From: Altererythrobacter sp.
GTDB taxonomy: Bacteria; Pseudomonadota; Alphaproteobacteria; Sphingomonadales; Sphingomonadaceae
Direction: 5' to 3'
Assembly: GCA_011524425.1 (NCBI GenBank)
Contig: WTKI01000272.1
Location: 3,745-9,679, forward strand
DNA length: 5,935 bases
The translations under genes were made by a program, and so were the position numbers. The notes below the pieces were generated by a model. That model saw only the letters and a program-made list of their open reading frames with translations. It was not told the DNA's origin and ran no database searches. Positions 1 through 4,513 of this stretch are shown here, piece by piece. Position 1 is the stretch's first letter. Every line of letters begins with the position of its first letter.

Positions 1-563
1 TCCAGCGCGTCGCCTTTGACCACTTTGAGCGTGGCAGAATACGCTTTTGCAAGTTTTTCAAACTCAGCCTCCAGCGCAGCAGGTCCCATGTCTTCAGCTG
101 GTGTGTTGACAAGATCGCGGACCAACAACTCTGCGGCCGCTTCAGCTTGCGCTGCTGGCATTTGCTTGACCTGTTTGGAAAGCAGTATGCGTTGCTCTGC
201 GGGCTTTTTGTCAGTGTAGCGGGTGAAACGATACTGCGCCGTCATCCAGCCCAGCATTGCGGCCCCTGGATCGCCACTCTGTAGCCTGTAGGTGCCTTCT
301 GGCAGCTTCTCTGCCGCTTTAGACAAGCAATAGCTGGATAGGCTGCCCGGATCGGCAACACCGGCGGCTGCAAACCAGCTATCGCCATCCGGAACAATTG
401 CGCATTGGCCAGCCCCACCGTCGAACTTTTGCGCTTTGACAGAAGCGCGTTGTCCTGCGGAAAGGCCCTTTAGCCATTCCTCAAAGCCATCCTTGTCGAG
501 GAGGTGAATTGCAGTCGCGTCCTGGTCGCGATCGGGCTGAACAAGCTCTGTAACATCAGTCAT
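1..563 (-). CDS. M17 leucyl aminopeptidase family protein, N-terminal part only (gene runs off the left edge)
   Basis: Translating leftward from the ATG at 563-561 gives 187 uninterrupted codons to the window edge, so the gene is truncated by the window, not broken. The product begins MTDVTELVQPDRDQ and carries RDLVNTPAEDMGP at residues 149-161, a segment typical of the region linking the N-terminal domain to the catalytic domain of M17 leucyl aminopeptidases. The two-metal catalytic domain, with its Lys, Asp and Glu ligands, would lie beyond the edge and cannot be checked. M17 enzymes are usually cytoplasmic exopeptidases that remove N-terminal residues from peptides. No clear Shine-Dalgarno sequence precedes this ATG; the frame stays open upstream with weaker GTG and TTG options, but the ATG start resembles relatives I remember. 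It is divergent from map. Family assignment is fairly secure; activity is inferred. Confidence 0.87.
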   Translation of the reverse strand, partial: MTDVTELVQPDRDQDATAIHLLDKDGFEEWLKGLSAGQRASVKAQKFDGGAGQCAIVPDGDSWFAAAGVADPGSLSSYCLSKAAEKLPEGTYRLQSGDPGAAMLGWMTAQYRFTRYTDKKPAEQRILLSKQVKQMPAAQAEAAAELLVRDLVNTPAEDMGPAALEAEFEKLAKAYSATLKVVKGDAL

Positions 564-634
564 GATGTGCGTGTTTAGCCAGCTTGGACCGGTTGTCACT
601 CGCAATTTCGCATTTGCGCAGCTACATAGGGCAC
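564..634. promoter_or_regulatory. Divergent intergenic region between the M17 peptidase gene and map
   Basis: These 71 bases separate the two divergent start codons and must hold, or overlap, the promoters of both genes unless map starts at the upstream TTG (584). A TTGTCA hexamer at 593-598 resembles a -35 box reading toward map, but no convincing -10 hexamer lies 16-18 bases further on. No operator-like palindrome stands out. The call rests on gene arrangement, not on a recognised motif. Confidence 0.35.
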
Positions 635-1465
635 ATGCACCAATATCAACTCGTAGAAGGCGACCAGACGGTCTATCGCGATGGCACTATCAAACTCCAC
701 ACAGAAGAGGGGTTTGAAGGCATGCGTAAAGCCGGGCGACTGGCAGCCAATATCCTCGATGAAGTGGCTTCTCTTGTTAAACCCGGCGTCACAACCGAAA
801 GCGTGGATACAGCGATCCGTGAGATGATGCTGGATGGCGGCGCGGTTCCTGCAACGCTAGGTTATCGCGGTTATACGCATAGCTGCTGCATCTCAATCAA
901 CCATGTGATTTGCCACGGCATTCCCGGTGAAAAGACATTTAAGGAAGGCGATATCGTCAATGTCGATGTGACGCCTTTGCTCGATGGCTGGCACGGTGAC
1001 ACCAGCCGGATGTTCTTTGCCGGAGAGCCGCCATTGAAAGCGAAGCGGCTAGTGGATGTGACCTATGAATGCCTAATGCTGGGCATTGATGCGGCCTCAA
1101 AACCGGGCGCTCGGCTTGGCGATATCGGCCATGCGATTGAAACGCATGCTAAGCAGTTCCGCTATGGCGTTGTGCGCGAGTTTTGCGGACACGGTCTTGG
1201 CCGCTTGTTCCACGACGCGCCTGAGGTTGTTCATGCGGGCAAGCCAGGCACCGGCCCAGAGCTGAAACCGGGCATGTTCTTTACGATTGAGCCGATGATC
1301 AATCTCGGCAAGCCGTGGGCGAAGGTGTTGAGCGACGGCTGGACTGCAGTGACGCGCGACAAATCGCTTTCTGCGCAGTTCGAGCACTCGATTGCTGTGA
1401 CTGAAGACGGCGTGGAAATCTTCACTGAAAGCGCAAAAGGCCTGCACAAGCCGCCTTACGCTTGA
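635..1465 (+). CDS. map: Type I methionine aminopeptidase
   Basis: This cytoplasmic enzyme removes the initiator methionine from nascent proteins after deformylation. The 276-residue product has the pita-bread fold signature set. The five metal ligands are D111 (NVDVT), D122 (HGDTSR), H186 (CGHGLG), E219 (FTIEP) and E250 (QFEHS), matching D97, D108, H171, E204 and E235 of the E. coli enzyme. H94 in CHGIPGE corresponds to the catalytic H79. The N-terminal extension before the catalytic core is slightly longer than in E. coli, as I recall for alphaproteobacteria. I chose the ATG at 635. A TTG at 584 in the same frame would add 17 residues (MDRLSLAISHLRSYIGH) that do not look conserved. The nearest Shine-Dalgarno-like run, AGGG at 628-631, sits only three bases from the ATG, so the start is less certain than the function. 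It ends tail to tail with the unknown gene of the ccm operon, 21 bases apart. Confidence 0.96.
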   Translation: MHQYQLVEGDQTVYRDGTIKLHTEEGFEGMRKAGRLAANILDEVASLVKPGVTTESVDTAIREMMLDGGAVPATLGYRGYTHSCCISINHVICHGIPGEKTFKEGDIVNVDVTPLLDGWHGDTSRMFFAGEPPLKAKRLVDVTYECLMLGIDAASKPGARLGDIGHAIETHAKQFRYGVVREFCGHGLGRLFHDAPEVVHAGKPGTGPELKPGMFFTIEPMINLGKPWAKVLSDGWTAVTRDKSLSAQFEHSIAVTEDGVEIFTESAKGLHKPPYA

Positions 1466-1486
1466 TGCCAACAAATGCTGCTGTGA

Positions 1487-1996
1487 CTAGCTGTCCGGCA
1501 AATCCACGCTGCAGGCAAAGAACATCGGATGCGAGAGCCGGAAGCGCGAATCGCGATACAGATATGCACGACTCGTGCTCGATGCAGCCCGCCCGTTTTC
1601 GTTGAGCGTTGCCATTCGCAGCCCGTTTCGGCCCAATTCCTCGCCGGTTAGTGTCAAATCGATATATGTGACCTGATCGCTGGAATTGAGTGTGATTTCG
1701 CCTTCCGTCTGCGCGTTGCGGCGCTGTCCACGATATTGGAAGGTTGCATTTCCTTTGATGTCGTAAGTGTTGCCGCTGCGAGGTTCGGAGATTTGCGCGC
1801 GGATAGCGACGCGCTCAACCGGACCTTGTACGCGGCCCATGAAAACCGGACCTTGGCCGTTCACGCCTTTGAAATTGCACCACATATCAGGCTCGGGCTC
1901 ATCCTCGCTAAAGGCACTAACCACAGTGATCGCCAGAATGATCGCGGCAATCGCAACGATTGCCATCTGCACATAACGATTGCCAAGTAAGTCCAC
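1487..1996 (-). CDS. Unrecognised membrane-anchored, probably periplasmic protein; third gene of the ccmAB operon
   Basis: I do not recognise this 169-residue protein. Residues 1-8 are short and polar, residues 9-29 form one hydrophobic segment (QMAIVAIAAIILAITVVSAF region), and an acidic stretch EDEPEPD follows at 31-37. The remaining ~130 residues are soluble and rich in alternating polar/hydrophobic stretches that suggest beta structure. The layout fits a signal anchor with a periplasmic domain. That domain has only two cysteines, C40 near its start and C162 near its end, which could form a disulfide; there is no CXXCH haem motif and no lipobox. The start is GTG at 1996-1994, directly after the ccmB TAA. 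GGGAGG at 2007-2002, five bases upstream and inside the last ccmB codons, supports this start over the later in-frame ATG at codon 11. The spacing implies co-transcription and probably translational coupling with ccmB. A role in cytochrome c maturation is guilt by association only. Confidence 0.82.
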   Translation of the reverse strand: MDLLGNRYVQMAIVAIAAIILAITVVSAFSEDEPEPDMWCNFKGVNGQGPVFMGRVQGPVERVAIRAQISEPRSGNTYDIKGNATFQYRGQRRNAQTEGEITLNSSDQVTYIDLTLTGEELGRNGLRMATLNENGRAASSTSRAYLYRDSRFRLSHPMFFACSVDLPDS

Positions 1997-2647
1997 TTAA
2001 CCCTCCCGAGCCGCTCTTATAGCAGCACCTGCAGCGAATGGTGCAAGCGCTATAAGCCCTAAACTTAACGCTCCGGTAAATCCCACGCTTGCGATATCAT
2101 TTCTGGCCAAAGCGCCTGCGCCAAAGATCAGGATGGGCAATGCCAGCGGGATCAAGAGCAGCCCGGATAGCGCAGCTCCTGCGCGAAGGCTTGCTGTCAC
2201 GCTGGCGATTATCAGCCCGATTGCAGCGAGGCCAGGCGTCCCTGCCAACAGCCCAAGCAGCAACAGGCGCAAGGTTTCACTATCCAGATTGAGCAAGGCT
2301 GCGGCAGGGAATGTCGCGAGAATCAAAGGCGGCCCAAAGCTGAGCCAATGGGCCAGCAAGCGCACTGCCATTGCGCTTTCCTCTGCAACTCCGCGCAGTT
2401 TGAGCTGATCAAACACGCCCAGCTCAATGTCGCGCGATACAAGTCGGTCAAGCGGCAGGATTGCTGCAAGCAAAGCGGCGATCCACACCACCCCGCCCCC
2501 CGTGCGTGCAAGCAGGTTCGCATCCGGGCCTACCGCAAAAGGATAGAGCATCGCCACAGCGAGGAAAAACAGGAGCGGCAATGCCGCCCCGCTGCCCGCA
2601 AACGGGAAGAAAAGTGCCAGATCGCGGCGGAGCAAGCTTGCGATCAT
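1997..2647 (-). CDS. ccmB: Haem exporter / cytochrome c maturation membrane protein CcmB
   Basis: CcmB is an inner-membrane subunit of the CcmABCD complex. In system I cytochrome c maturation this complex uses ATP to release haem-loaded CcmE for attachment of haem to apocytochromes in the periplasm. The product has 216 residues, near the usual ~220, with an N-terminal cytoplasmic stretch (MIASLLRRDL) and about six hydrophobic segments near residues 20-38, 50-67, 100-119, 127-151, 158-180 and 188-210. The cytoplasmic loop after segment two has the family pattern DRLVSRDIELGVFDQL (67-82), and LAGTPGLAAIGLI (134-146) is also characteristic. The ATG overlaps the ccmA stop in an ATGA, which implies translational coupling, and a purine-rich run with AAGG lies just upstream. 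ccmC does not follow; an unknown gene does. Assignment is secure. Confidence 0.95.
   Translation of the reverse strand: MIASLLRRDLALFFPFAGSGAALPLLFFLAVAMLYPFAVGPDANLLARTGGGVVWIAALLAAILPLDRLVSRDIELGVFDQLKLRGVAEESAMAVRLLAHWLSFGPPLILATFPAAALLNLDSETLRLLLLGLLAGTPGLAAIGLIIASVTASLRAGAALSGLLLIPLALPILIFGAGALARNDIASVGFTGALSLGLIALAPFAAGAAIRAAREG
2002..2007 (-). promoter_or_regulatory. Ribosome binding site of the unknown ccm-operon gene, embedded in the ccmB 3' end
   Basis: Read leftward, GGGAGG lies five bases before the GTG start at 1996 and falls within the final Arg-Glu-Gly codons of ccmB. It decides in favour of the GTG start and allows ribosomes finishing ccmB to re-initiate at once. Confidence 0.7.
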
Positions 2648-3273
2648 GCGACCTTTTCCGTTTGCTCTGAGGTCGGCAGATAGTCTGCCAGCTCCAACAC
2701 GCTAAGATCAGGAATTTCCAGCGGCTGGTGCGAGGCAACAATGGCCAGTCCGCCGCCTGACACATGCAGCGCAATTAATGCTGTCACTTGTTCAATCGCT
2801 TTAGTGTCCAAGCCTGACAGTGGCTCGTCCAATAGCCATATCGGCGCTGCGCGGTTTAACAATGACGCCATGGCGGCACGTTTGCGCTGACCGGTAGAGA
2901 GATAGCGCAAAGGCACATCGAACAGCGGCTCTAGCCCCATAGCCTTATGGGCGCCACTCGGCTGGCCGCAGCCGTCAATCTGTTCCCAGAAAGCGAGCGC
3001 TTTGCGCAGAGGCAGTTCCGGATCGAGACCAGGCTTTTCATCCAGCAGCCCTATCGCGCCCTCGCTTTCAACTGAACCTGCAAAGGGGCTTAGCAAGCCT
3101 GCCAGAATGCGCAGCAGGCTGGTTTTTCCTATCCCGTTCGCCCCGGCGATGTGGAGCGCTTGGCCGCTGCTGACATCGAGGTTCAGCCCGCGAAACAACA
3201 CGCGCTCGCCGCGGCGGCATGCCAGATCAGTGGCGGAAAGGCGGACTTGCCCGGATACTTGCATCACGGGCAC
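2644..3273 (-). CDS. ccmA: Haem exporter / cytochrome c maturation ATP-binding protein CcmA
   Basis: This is the cytoplasmic ABC ATPase of the CcmABCD complex, partner of CcmB. At 209 residues it is near family length. Visible motifs in order: Walker A GANGIGKT (44-51), signature LSTGQ (125-129), Walker B IWLLDEP (145-151), D-loop SGLD (153-156) and switch His H182 (ASHQP). The region where the Q-loop glutamine is expected reads LLDEKPGLDPEL (76-87), while many CcmA proteins have an HQPGLKPEL-like segment, so Lys (or Glu) appears to replace the Gln. Two starts are possible: GTG at 3273 (209 aa) or ATG at 3264 (206 aa); neither has a clear Shine-Dalgarno sequence, and the ATG is at least as likely. 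It overlaps ccmB by four bases and is divergent from the pterin dehydratase gene. The neighbouring ccmB and the motif set make CcmA far more likely than a generic ABC ATPase. Confidence 0.94.
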   Translation of the reverse strand: MPVMQVSGQVRLSATDLACRRGERVLFRGLNLDVSSGQALHIAGANGIGKTSLLRILAGLLSPFAGSVESEGAIGLLDEKPGLDPELPLRKALAFWEQIDGCGQPSGAHKAMGLEPLFDVPLRYLSTGQRKRAAMASLLNRAAPIWLLDEPLSGLDTKAIEQVTALIALHVSGGGLAIVASHQPLEIPDLSVLELADYLPTSEQTEKVA

Positions 3274-3299
3274 GGTTAAGCAAAAGCAGGAAAACTAAC

Positions 3300-3305
3300 A
3301 AGGAG
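3300..3305 (+). promoter_or_regulatory. Shine-Dalgarno sequence of the pterin dehydratase gene
   Basis: AAGGAG lies six bases before the ATG at 3312 and fixes that codon as the start, against longer open-frame extensions that would run back into the ccmA coding region. It sits in a gap of only 38-47 bases between two divergent genes. Confidence 0.85.
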
Positions 3306-3311
3306 CTGGTC

Positions 3312-3617
3312 ATGTCCGTCCCCCAACTTGACACCGAAGAACGCGATGCAATGCTTGCTGCGCACAGCGATTGGGCGCTCGCGCGTGAAGGCAGGGCGGT
3401 CGAGCGCAGCTTCACATTCGCGAATTTCAGCGAGGCTTGGGGCTTTATGAGCCGGGTCGCGCTGCTCGCAGAAAGTCATGACCATCACCCTGAATGGTTC
3501 AACGTTTACAGCCGTGTAGATATTACTCTGACCACGCATGATGCAGACCCTGCCAATGGCGGCGCATTGTCCGAGCGCGATAGAAAAATGGTCGCAGCGA
3601 TTGACGCGCTGGTTTAG
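3312..3617 (+). CDS. phhB: 4a-hydroxytetrahydrobiopterin dehydratase (pterin-4a-carbinolamine dehydratase)
   Basis: The enzyme dehydrates 4a-hydroxytetrahydropterin to quinonoid dihydropterin, recycling the cofactor of aromatic amino acid hydroxylases in the cytoplasm. The 101-residue product matches the usual ~100. Its core ESHDHHPEW (54-62) followed by Y66 and then LTTHD (73-77) is the family signature. The three catalytic histidines are H58, H59 and H76, with the same spacing as His61, His62 and His79 of the mammalian enzyme. The ATG at 3312 is set by a strong AAGGAG. Its TAG stop (3615-3617) overlaps the stop of the convergent SDR gene by three of four shared bases. No phenylalanine hydroxylase gene is in the window, so the partner enzyme is unknown. 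The symbol is the usual bacterial name for the family, and the enzyme assignment is secure from the active-site pattern. Confidence 0.95.
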   Translation: MSVPQLDTEERDAMLAAHSDWALAREGRAVERSFTFANFSEAWGFMSRVALLAESHDHHPEWFNVYSRVDITLTTHDADPANGGALSERDRKMVAAIDALV

Positions 3618-4417
3618 AGCTCTGCACCAATCCCTGTAGAGCGCATTTCCTTGCGCACTTTACCAGGCAACCAGCGTGAGAACTTGAGTAACCGGCTCGC
3701 CATCTTACCCACTGTGTAGTCGAGCTTGTCGCCATGGACGGCTGCCCACACAACAGCGGGAACTTCGCTGACATGTCCAACTTCCACCCCGGCATTTATG
3801 AGCGAATCCTTGACGGTCTGATTGGAATCGCGCGCGACCTGTTCGATAATCGGCGTATCGATGAAGCCCGGACATAGCGAAGTTACTTTGATCCCGTCAC
3901 TGGCCCATTCCGCATCCAGGCTATGGGTAAGCCCGCGCACGGCCCATTTCGCTGCGCTGTAAACGGACAGGTTCGGGGCGCCGATAATTCCAGCAAGGCT
4001 GGCGGTGTTGATCAGGACTGAACCGGGAGCGGTCTTCTTCAAATGCGGATGAGCCGCTTGTGCGCCAAAGACGACGCCTTTCAAGTCGATATCAAGCACA
4101 GCTTCTATTTCTTCAACTGTATTTGCGACTAGAGGGCCACCATGCGCAATGCCGGCATTGTTGAACACAACGTCGATGCGGCCACCTGCTGCAGTAGAGA
4201 AAGCGTTGAGCGCTTCGTCCCAGGCTTTGCGGTCGCGAACATCGAGCTTGTGCGCATATTTGAACCCGCCTTCGATCAGACCAAGCGTGTCAGCCATGCC
4301 TTGTTCGTCAATATCGGCGATCCCAACGAACCAGCCGCGCTCAGCAAAATAGATCGCGACAGCCCGTCCGATGCCGGAGCTCCCGCCTGTAATGAAGATC
4401 GCCTTGCGCTCGCTCAT
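3614..4417 (-). CDS. Short-chain dehydrogenase/reductase (SDR) family oxidoreductase, substrate unknown
   Basis: A 267-residue classical SDR, predicted to be a soluble NAD(P)-dependent oxidoreductase. It has the Rossmann cofactor motif TGGSSGIG (10-17), an Asp at the end of the second strand (D35 in GIADID) that favours NAD(H) over NADP(H), LDV (58-60), the NNAG motif (86-89), catalytic S140 and the YSAAK motif with Y153 and K157. CPGFIDTP (182-189) follows, as in classical SDRs. The usual catalytic-tetrad Asn position reads Asp (D111 in LDIDLKG). The C-terminal 30 residues are basic and partly hydrophobic (RLLKFSRWLPGKVRKEM region), perhaps a substrate or membrane contact. The ATG at 4417 is chosen because GGGAG lies six bases upstream; an in-frame TTG at 4480 would put the terminator hairpin inside the coding sequence. 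Substrate cannot be read from sequence or neighbours. Confidence 0.93.
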   Translation of the reverse strand: MSERKAIFITGGSSGIGRAVAIYFAERGWFVGIADIDEQGMADTLGLIEGGFKYAHKLDVRDRKAWDEALNAFSTAAGGRIDVVFNNAGIAHGGPLVANTVEEIEAVLDIDLKGVVFGAQAAHPHLKKTAPGSVLINTASLAGIIGAPNLSVYSAAKWAVRGLTHSLDAEWASDGIKVTSLCPGFIDTPIIEQVARDSNQTVKDSLINAGVEVGHVSEVPAVVWAAVHGDKLDYTVGKMASRLLKFSRWLPGKVRKEMRSTGIGAEL

Positions 4418-4423
4418 TCTTCT

Positions 4424-4428
4424 CTCCC
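4424..4428 (-). promoter_or_regulatory. Shine-Dalgarno sequence of the SDR gene, directly after a terminator T-tract
   Basis: Read leftward, GGGAG lies six bases from the ATG at 4417. The base just before it (4429) is the last T of the upstream terminator's T-run, so the terminator and the SDR ribosome binding site are contiguous. Confidence 0.75.
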
Positions 4429-4478
4429 AAAAAGCAAAGCCGTGCTGCTGCTGTTTGAGCAACCGCACGGCCCTTTGC
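4429..4478 (-). terminator. Rho-independent terminator after the S9 peptidase gene (possible SDR attenuator)
   Basis: Read leftward, the arm GCAAAGGGCCGTGC (4478-4465) pairs with GCACGGCTTTGC (4445-4434) as twelve base pairs with a two-base GG bulge, and five T follow at 4433-4429. The 19-base region between the arms can extend the stem with TGCT/AGCA. It begins 35 bases after the S9 stop, the expected place for that gene's terminator. Because the T-run touches the SDR ribosome binding site, the hairpin would lie in the SDR leader if SDR transcription starts upstream of it. No strong promoter is evident in 4479-4513; a TAAATA at about 4490-4485 is only a weak -10 candidate. Confidence 0.8.
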
Positions 4479-4513
4479 AAGCTATTTACAGCAATGTTAG
4501 CAAGAAAGTTGTG

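Noticed and set aside
584..634. 17-residue N-terminal extension of methionine aminopeptidase from a TTG
   Set aside because: The extension does not resemble family members as I know them and TTG is a weak start; the ATG at 635 gives the expected length. Not fully excluded, since the ATG has a poorly spaced ribosome binding site.
1429..1463. Imperfect inverted repeat (AAGCG...AAGGC / GCCTT...CGCTT) at the map 3' end as a terminator
   Set aside because: It sits inside the last map codons, has an asymmetric internal loop and is not followed by a T-run on the plus strand or a convincing one on the minus strand.
1097..1474. Leftward open frame of 125 codons antisense to map
   Set aside because: It opposes conserved map codons including metal ligands, and its product has no recognisable features.
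2348..2774. Open frames on both strands overlapping the ccmA/ccmB junction
   Set aside because: They are out of frame with two clearly identified proteins, and their Cys/Arg-rich translations do not look like real proteins.
4418..4480. 21-residue N-terminal extension of the SDR from a TTG at 4480
   Set aside because: It would translate through the terminator hairpin, and a well-spaced GGGAG supports the ATG at 4417.
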